A DNA stretch of 64,000 nt from Nitrosomonas sp. (GTDB lineage Bacteria > Pseudomonadota > Gammaproteobacteria > Burkholderiales > Nitrosomonadaceae), in contig NZ_JAHBZY010000001.1 of NCBI RefSeq assembly GCF_019635155.1, positions 248,001 to 312,000 on the forward strand, read 5' to 3'. The first letter of the stretch is position 1. Every line of letters begins with the position of its first letter. The position numbers and the translations under genes were made by a program. The notes beneath the pieces were generated by a model. The model searched no databases. It was not told the DNA's origin and saw nothing but the letters and a program-made list of their open reading frames with translations. Positions 25,398 to 34,283 of the stretch are shown piece by piece.

Positions 25398-26663
25398 ATG
25401 AAAGCTCTTTTTTTTCTCCGCCACTATAACGATATCGATCATGTGACACCGGTCATATACAAATGGATCAGTTCCGGTCATCAATGCGATGTCGTATTGA
25501 TCGGTTCCGCGCAGTTCCGCCGTGATTTTCGTGTCAAATATCTGAGTCAGTTGCAGGGTGTGCGCGTTGCGCATATGAAAGAACTGTTCCCGTTGCTTGA
25601 ATATATCAAATGGCGCTTGCAAATGTTAATGCTGACACGCAATGTGCGGCGCATCAAAGTGATCGGCAGGATCGCCGAGAAATTGGCCGAACGTATTGAC
25701 GAGCGGCAGCGCGAACCGTTGTGGCGGCATACCGCCGAATTTCTGCTGAATCGTTGTTTTGGCAACGATACCAAAGGTGTGGTGGCGTTTGATTGGATCG
25801 AAAGAAATTCGGTAATTTGCGTGGAATGGGTGGAAGTCGTCGTCGCTATTGCCAGACACCGGGGGTTCGGCACGGTATCGTTGCCGCACGGTGATAGCCC
25901 CCATTACAGCCAATTAATCCGCCGCGGCGAACGGCGCGTCGAACCGGATGTCACGTTTTCGGCAGCGACTATTTTCGACCGGGTGGTCGTTCCTAACGAG
26001 TTATGCTCGGTGCGCTTCCGTCCTTTTATGAACGAGGGCCGGTTGGCAGTGTTGGGATCGCCTCGCTACTGCGAAGAATGGTTAAAAATCCTTTCCGGCT
26101 TGATGCCGCCGTCGCCGCTGGTACGCTCCGATAGCCGGTTGAAAATTGTCATGTTCTTGCGCAAAGCCAATTTCACCACTTTCTGGGAAGAGGTGAGCGA
26201 AGTGGTGCATCTGATCGCCGAATTTCCCGATGTGGAATTGATTATTAAACCGCATACCCGTAGTGGTTGGAAGCAATCTCTCACAACCGACAGCTCCATC
26301 AAAAAATTGCCGAATGTCCGGGTTGCCAGCGATGATGCGCATTCGGTGCATTTGATGAATTGGGCTGATGTCATTATCGATTTGGCGACGTCTGTGGTGT
26401 TCGAAGCGGTGCGGGCGAAAAAGCCGGTTTTGGCGGCTGATTATTTAATCGCGGCGCGCTCCGCCGTTGCTTATTACATGCCGGAAACGGAATTGAAATG
26501 CCGCGATGATGTGTACGAAAAGATTAATGGTTTTCTAACCAGTGGAGTCAATTCTTTCTATATCGAGGAACACCGGCAGCGTTTCTTAGAGGAAATGCTG
26601 GATTATCCGGATGCCAATGTGTTACCTCGTTATGTATCCTTGCTGGAACAACTGGCGAGTTGA
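25398..26663 (+). CDS. Putative glycosyltransferase / CDP-glycerol glycerophosphotransferase-like protein
   Basis: A 421-residue protein with two Rossmann-like halves of GT-B type. The N-terminal half opens MKALFFLRHYNDIDHV. The C-terminal half has LPHGDSPH, then KPHTRSG and WADVIIDLATSVVFEAV, which resemble capsule glycosyltransferases (KpsC/KpsS-like) and CDP-glycerol glycerophosphotransferases. It is divergent from the CMP-sugar operon, so it is a good candidate for the enzyme that uses the activated sugar. The donor and acceptor are not visible from sequence. Confidence 0.65.
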   Translation: MKALFFLRHYNDIDHVTPVIYKWISSGHQCDVVLIGSAQFRRDFRVKYLSQLQGVRVAHMKELFPLLEYIKWRLQMLMLTRNVRRIKVIGRIAEKLAERIDERQREPLWRHTAEFLLNRCFGNDTKGVVAFDWIERNSVICVEWVEVVVAIARHRGFGTVSLPHGDSPHYSQLIRRGERRVEPDVTFSAATIFDRVVVPNELCSVRFRPFMNEGRLAVLGSPRYCEEWLKILSGLMPPSPLVRSDSRLKIVMFLRKANFTTFWEEVSEVVHLIAEFPDVELIIKPHTRSGWKQSLTTDSSIKKLPNVRVASDDAHSVHLMNWADVIIDLATSVVFEAVRAKKPVLAADYLIAARSAVAYYMPETELKCRDDVYEKINGFLTSGVNSFYIEEHRQRFLEEMLDYPDANVLPRYVSLLEQLAS

Positions 26664-26720
26664 CAAGTGAGTTGCCATACCGGTGCATAGTTTTTACCGA
26701 TGAAACCATAAGGTGGTGAG

Positions 26721-27485
26721 ATGCGGGCAAAAGATATTTTAAACGAACTGGTGGTGGCGGCTTACAAATTGAAAGGCGGTTATTCGGATGTCATAGTCCG
26801 AGGCCAGCATTTGCGAATTTCCGTCGATCACTTGCGTACGCTTAATCGCGCCCGGACTTATTCTAAGAAAGAGCCGGATACGCTCGACTGGCTGGATAGT
26901 TTTGAACCGGATTCAAGTTATTTCGATATCGGCGCCAATATCGGCCAGTATTCGCTGTATCCTGCGAAGAAATACGGCGATCAGGTGAAAACTTTCGCGT
27001 TCGAGCCGCAGAGCAGTAATTACTACGCATTGAACAAAAATATCTATCTGAACAATCTGAGCAATTACATTTTGTCTTACTGTGTTGCGGTTTCCGGGAA
27101 AAGCGAGTTTTCCAAATTGTATATTCCCAAATTTATTCCCGGCAGCAACCGTGCGCAGTTCGGACATGAAGATCTGGAAAACATGAAAATGGCGGCCACG
27201 CATGTGCAAGGAATGTTCGGTGTGACATTGGATGATTTGTGCGCGCATTGGGGGTTTCCGTATCCCAATTACATGAAAATCGATGTCGACGGCATCGAAA
27301 TCCCGATCCTCGAAGGCGCAGCGGCGGTGTTGAAAAATCCGGCGTTGAAGTCGGTCATCATCGAGCTTGGAACCGTCACCGAACAAGAAAAAGCGATTGC
27401 ATTGATGCGGCAGGCCGGGCTTGCCGTTACTCAACGGCCTTCGAAGAATTGGGGTGAAGCCTACTTGATTTTCGGTAGAGCTTGA
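26721..27485 (+). CDS. FkbM-family SAM methyltransferase
   Basis: A 254-residue methyltransferase of the FkbM type. The SAM motif is FDIGANIGQYSL, followed by FAFEPQSSNY and the family's YMKIDVDGIEIPIL with the Asp pair. FkbM proteins O-methylate sugars or polyketides. In this polysaccharide block, methylation of a sugar hydroxyl is the likely role. It follows the glycosyltransferase after 57 bases and is probably in the same transcript. Confidence 0.88.
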   Translation: MRAKDILNELVVAAYKLKGGYSDVIVRGQHLRISVDHLRTLNRARTYSKKEPDTLDWLDSFEPDSSYFDIGANIGQYSLYPAKKYGDQVKTFAFEPQSSNYYALNKNIYLNNLSNYILSYCVAVSGKSEFSKLYIPKFIPGSNRAQFGHEDLENMKMAATHVQGMFGVTLDDLCAHWGFPYPNYMKIDVDGIEIPILEGAAAVLKNPALKSVIIELGTVTEQEKAIALMRQAGLAVTQRPSKNWGEAYLIFGRA

Positions 27486-27631
27486 TTTGTCGGGTACCTT
27501 TAAAAATTCAGTGTTTTAAACAAGACGAGGCGGGAACAAAAAATATTGACGTAACATATAAATGATATGTAAGGAATAATTTTTGTGAGCAATGATGTAT
27601 TGTGACGAGATATGAATTTTTAGGTTAGCCG

Positions 27632-28660
27632 ATGAGTAATCTCATTACTCCCATCATCGATGTTGTAATTCCCGTTTACAACGCACCGGAATTAACCCGG
27701 CGATGCATTGATTCCGTAGTGGCGCATCTTGGCGCATCAATCCGCACCATTCATATTCAGAACGATGCATCCGCTGAAGAAACGCGAACGATGCTCGACC
27801 GTTTGACGTATCCGCAAGTACAGATTTTCCATGCACCGGTCAACCAAGGGTACGGTCGATCGGTGAACGACGCGATGGCGCGTTCGGATGCCGAATTAGT
27901 ATTGGTGCTCAATTCCGATAGCGAGGTGACCGCGAATTTTTTACCGCTACTGTGCAATGCCTTGGCTGCCGATTCAAAATTAGCGGTGATCAATCCAACC
28001 GAAGGGGAAATGCCGCGCGGCACAGCTAACCGCTACCTGCAACAGCCGGGCGGTTATATCGAAACTTATCGTTTCCGCGGCTATGCTTTCTTGATTCGCC
28101 ACGCCGTGTTCCAAGCTTTAGGCGGATTCGACGTGCAATTTGAGCGGGGATATTACGAAGATACCGACCTCGGGCGCCGCTTGGAACAGCAGGGATGGCG
28201 CATGGGTATACATCCGCAAGCGGCCATCAAGCATAAAATCGGTGCTTCTTTCGGGCGTGGCCGGCCGTATCTTGAGTTGGTGCGCAAAAACCGCAATCTT
28301 TATCTTTCGCGCTACCCGCGGGCGCGGCAGAATGTGTTGGTGGTTTCGGGTGTATCGACGTTGACCGGTTTGCCGCTTCCGGCAGTGGATGCAATAGAGC
28401 AAGTGATGCGGCAAGGCGGGCGGGTGGAGTGGTTAACACCGGAAAGTTTGCCGCAGCTTTCCTGCCTGCAAATGCGCAACAGCAAAATCCGATCGAATAG
28501 AATTATCAAACTGATGGTGCGCGGCTGGTCACGTAAAGATAAACGCGTCACCGATCTATGGTTTTTTCCCGGCACGGCCATCTGGCTGCGTTGGTTGCTA
28601 CGAATATGGGCGCGCTTGCGCGGCATAAGGATACGCGAATGGGAAGCGGCGGTGTCTTAG
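27632..28660 (+). CDS. Family 2 glycosyltransferase
   Basis: A 342-residue GT-A enzyme. The GT2 start is VVIPVYNAPELT, the DXD-like nucleotide-sugar motif sits in LNSDSEV, and GYYEDTDLGRRLEQQG (acceptor-side ED motif) resembles rhamnosyltransferase-type GT2 proteins. The C-terminal 60 residues are basic with a hydrophobic tail, which would place it on the inner membrane. The 146-base gap before it contains TTGACG and an inverted repeat ACATAT/ATATGT, so it may have its own promoter. It overlaps the O-antigen ligase gene by 22 bases. Confidence 0.88.
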   Translation: MSNLITPIIDVVIPVYNAPELTRRCIDSVVAHLGASIRTIHIQNDASAEETRTMLDRLTYPQVQIFHAPVNQGYGRSVNDAMARSDAELVLVLNSDSEVTANFLPLLCNALAADSKLAVINPTEGEMPRGTANRYLQQPGGYIETYRFRGYAFLIRHAVFQALGGFDVQFERGYYEDTDLGRRLEQQGWRMGIHPQAAIKHKIGASFGRGRPYLELVRKNRNLYLSRYPRARQNVLVVSGVSTLTGLPLPAVDAIEQVMRQGGRVEWLTPESLPQLSCLQMRNSKIRSNRIIKLMVRGWSRKDKRVTDLWFFPGTAIWLRWLLRIWARLRGIRIREWEAAVS

Positions 28661-29868
28661 CGGAATCCGGACAATCGTCCGGCGGCAAGCGTGAATGGTT
28701 TATCCGGCTAACGCTGGTGGCCGTGTGCGCGGGATTTTGGTATGGTCCGCTGAACGCGGTTTCTTTTCCGTTACTGGTGATTGCCTGTTTGATCGACGGT
28801 GGCTTGCAGCGATTCGGACAAGCGCTCAAATTGCCGCTGGTGCAGGCATTGCTCGTGCTGTGCGTGCTGTTGCTGATAAGACTACCTTGGAGCGAACTGC
28901 CGCTCGACGGGCGCATGAAATGGCTTAAGTATTTCATGCTGCTGTTTATTATTCCGTTTTATTTGCTGTTAAACCGGCAGCGCCTATTTTGGGCATTGGC
29001 AGGCTTGGTTACGGGTTACTTCGGCGTGCTGGCAATGGGGTTTTATCAATGGCAAGTGATGGGGGTGCAAGGGATTCCGTGGCTTAACATGTCGTATCTG
29101 AGTTTCTCGGCGATGCTGGGCGTCGGTGTGATCGTTGCAGCCAATTTTGCATGCGCCAGCCGCTCGATTGCCGGGCAACTGGCCGGTGCAACCGTGGCGT
29201 TGGCATTGTTATTTATTCAGTTTCATCAAAGTGGCCGGGTGTTGCTGCTGGCGACGTTGATTTCGGTATTGTTGCTGATCATGCTGCGTTATCGTCACGC
29301 ACTCAAGAATATGCTGGTCATCGCGTTGGCCGTTATCACGGCTGCGGTGGTTTTCGCACTCAGCAGCCCGGTGTTTCAGGAACGGTTGGCGTTGATTAAC
29401 GACGACATGGCCTTGTTGCAACAAGGCCAGTACAACTCCAGTCTGGGTTATCGGCTGGCGATGTGGGATGTGGGCGTGCATGCCATCGCCGAGCGGCCTT
29501 GGACCGGGTACGGCACCGGCATGGCGAGGCGATACTTCGATCAAGCGATCGAAACCTACAAGGGTGGAATTTACAAAGATTTGCCGGCATTTCAGCCGAC
29601 CTCGCATTTTCATAACGATTGGATTGAAATCGGCGTACATATCGGTGTTCCGGGCATGGCAGTGTTATTATTCTTATACTGGGGTTGGTACCGGGCGTTC
29701 CAGTCCGCCAGGATGGCGCTATTGGGCGCCGGTTTGATCGGTTTTTTAGGGCTTGCCGGATTGACTGACACTTTTTTGATCTTTAGCCGCACACCAATCC
29801 TGGTCTTGCTGATCACCGGGATTGCGCTGCATTGGTCCATCGCTAACCGCAACGATGCAGCCGCCTGA
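28639..29868 (+). CDS. O-antigen ligase / polymerase family membrane protein
   Basis: A 409-residue protein with about ten or more membrane helices and a large periplasmic loop carrying HFHNDWIEIGVHIG, the Wzy_C/RfaL (WaaL) family signature with the essential His. It joins or polymerises undecaprenyl-linked glycans on the periplasmic side. I chose the ATG at 28639 because AAGGA at 28627-28631 precedes it; an earlier in-frame start at 28558 would overlap the GT2 gene by over 100 bases. Confidence 0.87.
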   Translation: MGSGGVLAESGQSSGGKREWFIRLTLVAVCAGFWYGPLNAVSFPLLVIACLIDGGLQRFGQALKLPLVQALLVLCVLLLIRLPWSELPLDGRMKWLKYFMLLFIIPFYLLLNRQRLFWALAGLVTGYFGVLAMGFYQWQVMGVQGIPWLNMSYLSFSAMLGVGVIVAANFACASRSIAGQLAGATVALALLFIQFHQSGRVLLLATLISVLLLIMLRYRHALKNMLVIALAVITAAVVFALSSPVFQERLALINDDMALLQQGQYNSSLGYRLAMWDVGVHAIAERPWTGYGTGMARRYFDQAIETYKGGIYKDLPAFQPTSHFHNDWIEIGVHIGVPGMAVLLFLYWGWYRAFQSARMALLGAGLIGFLGLAGLTDTFLIFSRTPILVLLITGIALHWSIANRNDAAA

Positions 29869-30838
29869 TTTACCAGCCGATCCGATCGGCACCGAAGCAC
29901 AACCGCATTGCTATCTTTGCGGCAGCGAGGGTCAACTGTTGCATCGGAATCGCGTCGATTATTTGTTTGGCGCGCCCGGGGAGTGGCATTTCAAACGCTG
30001 CGTCAATGCCGATTGCGGTTTGGTGTGGCTTGATCCCAGACCGACGCCGGATGAAATCGGCAAGGCCTACCGGCAATATTACACCCACGACGAAACCAAT
30101 GCCGCGCGGCCATCGCGCGCTGTCCGGTTGCTGCGCGCCGTGCTGCACGGCGGTAGTGTGCGCTTGCTGGGATTGCAGTCGGAGCGTAAACGTTACAAAC
30201 GCATATATTTGGACGATGTGCCGACGGGCCGGTTACTCGAAGTGGGGTGCGGTAACGGTAAACGCTTGGCGCGGTTACGGGCGCTGGGCTGGAGCGTGAC
30301 CGGGCAAGAGATCGATCCGCTGGCGGCGGCGTATGTGCGCCGGGAAAAGGGCATCGACGTTCACTTGGGGCCGCTCGAAACGATGCCGGAAACGGAACAA
30401 TACGATGTCGTGATTCTGAGCCATGTGATCGAACATGTGCACGATCCGGTTGCGTTGCTGAGCCACTGTCATCGTTTGTTGCGCACAGGCGGCGTGCTGA
30501 TGATGCTGACGCCGAATGCCGAGAGCTTGGGACACCGCACATTCGGCGGCGGCTGGCGCGGGCTGGAACCGCCGCGGCATTTGCATTTGTTCACCTGCCG
30601 CACGCTGTCGCTGCTTCTGCAGAAAGCGGGTTTTGCGCAACCGCGCTGCCGGACCACAGTCGTCGGTGCTTACGGCATCGGCGAGAGCAGCGTGCCCGGC
30701 GATCCAGCGGTCCGGCAATTACCGGCGCGTTCCATCCAAGACGTCTGGCGCGGTTTTTGGTTTCAATGGCTAGCGCGGTGGGCATTATTATTCGATAAAA
30801 ATTCGGGGGAAGAATGTGTAGCGATTGCTCAAAAATAA
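29855..30838 (+). CDS. Class I SAM methyltransferase with N-terminal zinc-binding motif
   Basis: A 327-residue protein in the chosen frame (ATG 29855; 29822 is also open). The N-terminus has CYLCG and a later C-x4-C (CVNADC), then LVWLDPRPT, a small zinc-ribbon that precedes many sugar methyltransferases in polysaccharide clusters. The SAM motif is LLEVGCGNGKRL, and SHVIEHVHDP is the post-II motif. It probably methylates a sugar or the chain end. It overlaps the ligase stop and the next methyltransferase start. Confidence 0.85.
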   Translation: MQPPDLPADPIGTEAQPHCYLCGSEGQLLHRNRVDYLFGAPGEWHFKRCVNADCGLVWLDPRPTPDEIGKAYRQYYTHDETNAARPSRAVRLLRAVLHGGSVRLLGLQSERKRYKRIYLDDVPTGRLLEVGCGNGKRLARLRALGWSVTGQEIDPLAAAYVRREKGIDVHLGPLETMPETEQYDVVILSHVIEHVHDPVALLSHCHRLLRTGGVLMMLTPNAESLGHRTFGGGWRGLEPPRHLHLFTCRTLSLLLQKAGFAQPRCRTTVVGAYGIGESSVPGDPAVRQLPARSIQDVWRGFWFQWLARWALLFDKNSGEECVAIAQK

Positions 30839-31515
30839 ACGATGCGGCGAACAATGCCAATCGCATCACGCCGGTCGATCCGGCGATTGAAGCGTATCAA
30901 CGCGATTTGGCGGTGCAAACCGATCATCCGGTGTTGACGGCAATGGAAGACTACGCGCAGGCGCATCATTTTCCGATCGTCAACCGCCTGGCCGGGATCT
31001 TTCTGGAAACCCAAGCAAAAATGATCGGCGCCCGGCGGGTATTCGAATTCGGTAGCGGCTATGGCTATTCCGCGTACTGGTTTGCGCGAGCGGTCGGCGA
31101 AAATGGCCGCGTTATTTGCAGCGACTCGGATCCGCAAAACCGCGAACGCGCGAAACATTATCTATCGCAAGCGGATTTATGGCCGCGCATCGAATTCCAC
31201 ACCGGCCTGGCGCAAGCGGTGTTCGAGCAGACTGAAGGCCTGTTCGATATTTGTTACAACGATGTCGACAAGGGTGATTACCCGCTCATCTGGCGCATGG
31301 CCAAAAACAGAATCCGCCCCGGCGGGCTGTACATCGCCGACAACGTGCTGTGGCAAGGCCGCGTCACCATGCCCGCATACCACGACCCCGCCATGGGCTC
31401 AACCGCAGCCATCGTCGAACATAACCACCTCATATTCAACGACCCGGACTTCGATGCGTTCATCAACCCGACTCGCGATGGGTTGGTCGTGGCAAGGAAG
31501 AAAACTGTTAGTTAA
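30814..31515 (+). CDS. O-methyltransferase (class I SAM, catechol-OMT-like)
   Basis: A 233-residue O-methyltransferase of the caffeoyl-CoA/catechol family. VFEFGSGYGYSAYW is the SAM motif, CSDSDPQNRERA follows, and YNDVDKGDY supplies metal-binding acids. The late ADNVLWQG segment is diagnostic of the family. The GGGGGAAG ribosome site supports the ATG at 30814, which overlaps the upstream gene by 25 bases. It closes the rightward polysaccharide operon. Substrate unknown. Confidence 0.87.
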   Translation: MCSDCSKINDAANNANRITPVDPAIEAYQRDLAVQTDHPVLTAMEDYAQAHHFPIVNRLAGIFLETQAKMIGARRVFEFGSGYGYSAYWFARAVGENGRVICSDSDPQNRERAKHYLSQADLWPRIEFHTGLAQAVFEQTEGLFDICYNDVDKGDYPLIWRMAKNRIRPGGLYIADNVLWQGRVTMPAYHDPAMGSTAAIVEHNHLIFNDPDFDAFINPTRDGLVVARKKTVS

Positions 31516-31599
31516 ATGATGGGGTTTTTTGTCATTGCAACTTATCGTGCTAATGTTACGGTAAGGGGCAGGCTGAATTTGCCAGTGCTCTTCTTTGGT

Positions 31600-32196
31600 T
31601 TACATTACTTGGTCACGGGTGGCTCTGTACCATCGTTTGAAGTATGGTTCACTCAGAAGTGTTGGGGCACGGTCGATTTGCTGGACGAACCAACCAAGCA
31701 AACCATCCCAAGCGCCGAAGTCACCGGGAGGTAACAGTTCCCACCCAAGCTGTTCGAGTGTCCAATTCGCTTTGATGCTGTTGGTGATCATTGAGCACGA
31801 GACCCAATTGTCTTCTGAGTCATTTCCTCCACGCGCTACAGGATGAATGTGATCAATGGTAGGAAGCAACTCCCAGAAGGCAATGTGACCTTCGGTCATT
31901 TTTCCATTTTTGTGATAGGGAAACTCGCTAGGGAGAAAGTATGAAATCAGACGAAGAGCCGGTGGAAAGACAAGTTTGGTTCCGCGATATCGGTCAATAA
32001 AGCCATCTCGCAAAAAAACCGCAGTCATCTGACGAGGCGTGTATTGCCGCCCCAATTTTTTTACTGGTACAAAAGGGTAGCGCTCACGAATGAGCGCGGA
32101 CGCAGAATCAAGCTGACCCAGTGAAATGAGCACGCTGACATCACGCACGATGTCAGCATTGGTGTCAAGAGGCATGTTTAATAATGCAAAATTCAT
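31600..32196 (-). CDS. HNH endonuclease
   Basis: A 198-residue protein. The HNH core is DHIHPVARGG, then the Asn of EDNWVS and a later conserved SIKANW segment, without the CxxC zinc knuckles of other HNH groups. The N-terminal 100 residues have no recognised domain. It could be a small defence or mobile-element nuclease. It lies at the start of an accessory patch next to the polysaccharide genes and runs convergent with them. Confidence 0.78.
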   Translation of the reverse strand: MNFALLNMPLDTNADIVRDVSVLISLGQLDSASALIRERYPFVPVKKLGRQYTPRQMTAVFLRDGFIDRYRGTKLVFPPALRLISYFLPSEFPYHKNGKMTEGHIAFWELLPTIDHIHPVARGGNDSEDNWVSCSMITNSIKANWTLEQLGWELLPPGDFGAWDGLLGWFVQQIDRAPTLLSEPYFKRWYRATRDQVM

Positions 32197-32298
32197 TTTG
32201 TCCCCTTAACTTTATTGAGTTGCTACTGATTTAGGTTTCATTGCGTGAAGGTGTTAGATCCTCAGCTCAAAATTCTATCGTTGCGAGATTGATGGTAT

Positions 32299-32688
32299 TT
32301 ATCCTGATAATTGATAAAGTTTGATATTAATTGCTTGGGCGAGCATTTGGAAGTGTTTGTCGAGCGAGAATACCTCGCAATGATTAGCCTTAGCATTTTG
32401 TGCGATGATGAGATCGGGAATGCCTATTCCGTTGGATCCGGCTTTCAAACACTGCCATTGCGATTCGATGATATCGCCCCAATCAATTTGCAATGGCAGG
32501 CGTTTTATTTCACACAACAATTCGATGACTCTCGTTTGATGTTTCAGTTTTAAGAAAGGAATTAATTCGGCCAATATCAAATCATTGGTAACGATGGCGT
32601 TCTCATCAATGAGGTAACTCAATTCGGCGGATTGCTGGCCGCTTCGGAAATAATCGATCCAGACGGAGGTATCCACCAACACTGCCAT
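32299..32688 (-). CDS. vapC: VapC-family PIN-domain toxin
   Basis: A 129-residue PIN-domain ribonuclease. The four acidic residues of the active site are visible: Asp in LVDTSVWIDYF, Glu in LILAEL, Asp in GIPDLIIA and the last Asp in SLDKHF. Type II toxins of this family cut RNA (often initiator tRNA or rRNA). The ATG overlaps the antitoxin stop codon (TAATG), the normal VapBC arrangement. Confidence 0.9.
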   Translation of the reverse strand: MAVLVDTSVWIDYFRSGQQSAELSYLIDENAIVTNDLILAELIPFLKLKHQTRVIELLCEIKRLPLQIDWGDIIESQWQCLKAGSNGIGIPDLIIAQNAKANHCEVFSLDKHFQMLAQAINIKLYQLSG

Positions 32689-32882
32689 TACCGGCGCGCC
32701 CGAATATTATCGAGGTCGATATCCAGTTCGATTTTCCCCCTGAATTGCTTGAGTTCGGAGATTTTTGCCTTACGGATTAATTCTTCCAACGCCAATACGA
32801 TCACCGCTGTTTTAGTTTCGGTGTGGGTTACGCGCATTGCTTCGTTTAACAGATTTTCAGGTAAATCCAGGGTTGTTCTCAT
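32688..32882 (-). CDS. vapB: VapB-like antitoxin
   Basis: A 64-residue protein beginning MRTTLDLPENLL, a ribbon-helix-helix DNA-binding segment of the VapB type II antitoxin family, with a basic C-terminal arm that would cover the toxin. GGAGG lies immediately upstream of the ATG at 32882, which is therefore preferred over 32903. It is the first gene of the toxin-antitoxin operon and probably represses it. Confidence 0.87.
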   Translation of the reverse strand: MRTTLDLPENLLNEAMRVTHTETKTAVIVLALEELIRKAKISELKQFRGKIELDIDLDNIRARR

Positions 32883-32991
32883 AATACCTCCTTTGCGATG
32901 CATAAAAGCATAGACAATTATGCATAATGGATCAAGCTCCTATTGAGATTTCGCATTCTTGCGGGGGTATGGTCCGCATTAAGATTGCACC

Positions 32992-33213
32992 CTAACGAAA
33001 GATTCTATCGACTAAGCGTCTGAATACCGGGGAGAGCGATATTAAGAGCACGAATCCGACGGGGAAGGCGATGCTCCAGGAATAGAGCCATTCTTCGAGA
33101 TAGCCATTGGAAAAGCCGAGGTTGACGGCTGTTACGGTCGCCGATACGCAGCCGGTCATGGTTGCCGACATGATGAGGCAATAGAGGCAGTGCTGTAACA
33201 ATTGACGCTTCAA
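32992..33213 (-). CDS. DUF2798 small membrane protein
   Basis: A 73-residue protein with two membrane helices (about residues 10-30 and 46-63) and a basic C-terminal tail, fitting the DUF2798 family. The function of the family is unknown. It is not clearly in an operon; the gap to vapB is about 110 bases. Confidence 0.7.
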   Translation of the reverse strand: MKRQLLQHCLYCLIMSATMTGCVSATVTAVNLGFSNGYLEEWLYSWSIAFPVGFVLLISLSPVFRRLVDRIFR

Positions 33214-33266
33214 CGATTAATCCTTAGGTCTGTAACGATGGGTATCTGGCATGTCGATCACACAAG

Positions 33267-33851
33267 TCAGTCATTCGAATTTAAACCCGGTAGCTGGCTG
33301 TTATAAAGTTCTCCGGTGTAGCTTTGCAATATTTCCACGGATTGCGGCCGCATGATTCCGGTCGTTACAGCGATGCCTCTTTTTTGCAGTTCCTGGATCC
33401 AATCGGCGGGGCGCGGGCCTTCTTCAAATCCGATGGCCTGCGCGTCCTCCGAATGCGCGCCGCAGACGACCGAGACCACGCCGGCCCATATTAATGCACC
33501 CAGACATTGACAGCAAGGTTCGACACTGGTGACCAGCTCAAACGAGCCAAACTGGGCCAGTTCGTAATTGCCGAGCGATTGTTCCGCCAATGCGAGCGCC
33601 ATTATTTCTGCATGCAGCAGCGAGGATTTTCCCGGAACAACCCAATTGACACCGGGTGCAATAAGTTTTCCGGAACCGGATTCAAAAACAGCCGCGGCAA
33701 AGGGTCCACCGCCTTGCTGCACATTGATTCTCGCTAAATCGATTGTCAACATCATTCGTTTTTTTTGCGTGGGAAAGTGTGTCGGTATGCTCATAACCCA
33801 GGTATTCAGCCAATCCGGGATTGACAATGAGATGTTGGTCCATTTTTTCAT
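33267..33851 (-). CDS. Nucleoside/guanine deaminase family protein
   Basis: A 194-residue zinc-dependent deaminase of the cytidine/deoxycytidylate superfamily. LLHAEIMAL contributes the ligand His and the catalytic Glu, and EPCCQCLGAL supplies the PCxxC zinc cysteines. Its size is near that of guanine deaminase-type or TadA-related proteins. The extended N-terminus (about 30 residues) is not conserved, and a start at the Met pair near residue 33 is possible. Substrate uncertain. Confidence 0.8.
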   Translation of the reverse strand: MKKWTNISLSIPDWLNTWVMSIPTHFPTQKKRMMLTIDLARINVQQGGGPFAAAVFESGSGKLIAPGVNWVVPGKSSLLHAEIMALALAEQSLGNYELAQFGSFELVTSVEPCCQCLGALIWAGVVSVVCGAHSEDAQAIGFEEGPRPADWIQELQKRGIAVTTGIMRPQSVEILQSYTGELYNSQLPGLNSND

Positions 33852-34283
33852 TCAGCAAATAGCAGGGTTAGGTTCATTATCAGTAAATCGTTCAATAAAC
33901 GCTTATAAAGGGGATTCGTTGCATTGGACGGTGCTTGTAAAATTGCATTTGTTTTGATCGGTTCATTGTCTGCGGACTGCTTGTCTTTGTATATTACCTT
34001 GCTCACCGGATTATTCAGCATTTCTCTGATAGAGACTAGCCCCACTCTGTTCCGAGGCATTAATCATCCATTTTTGCGACTTCGTTCGCTGTGACGTTGT
34101 GATTAAAGGATTTCTTAGGGGAATAACGATGCGATTAAATTTTCGGCTTCGGAGGTATGGCTATATCTCCTGGCAGTTTGGTGTATTAATTGGTAGTATA
34201 GTTGGGAATGAAAAATGAGCGGATGGATAGGCCGCTATGCTGCGTAAGGATTGTTTGTCAATTAATTTTTTGGAAGGGATGTT
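33852..34283. other. 432-base gap without a convincing gene
   Basis: Open frames here are short and lack family resemblance. One tiny frame, 34129-34218 rightward (29 residues, MRLNFRLRRYGYISWQFG...), has an AGGGGA ribosome site 7 bases upstream and ends in TGA. It could be a small protein or a relic, but nothing else supports it. The rest is AT-rich spacer with no clear promoter or terminator. Confidence 0.25.

Noticed and set aside
33848-34060. 70-codon leftward frame after the deaminase start
   Set aside because: No ribosome site and no family; I treat it as part of the 432-base gap.
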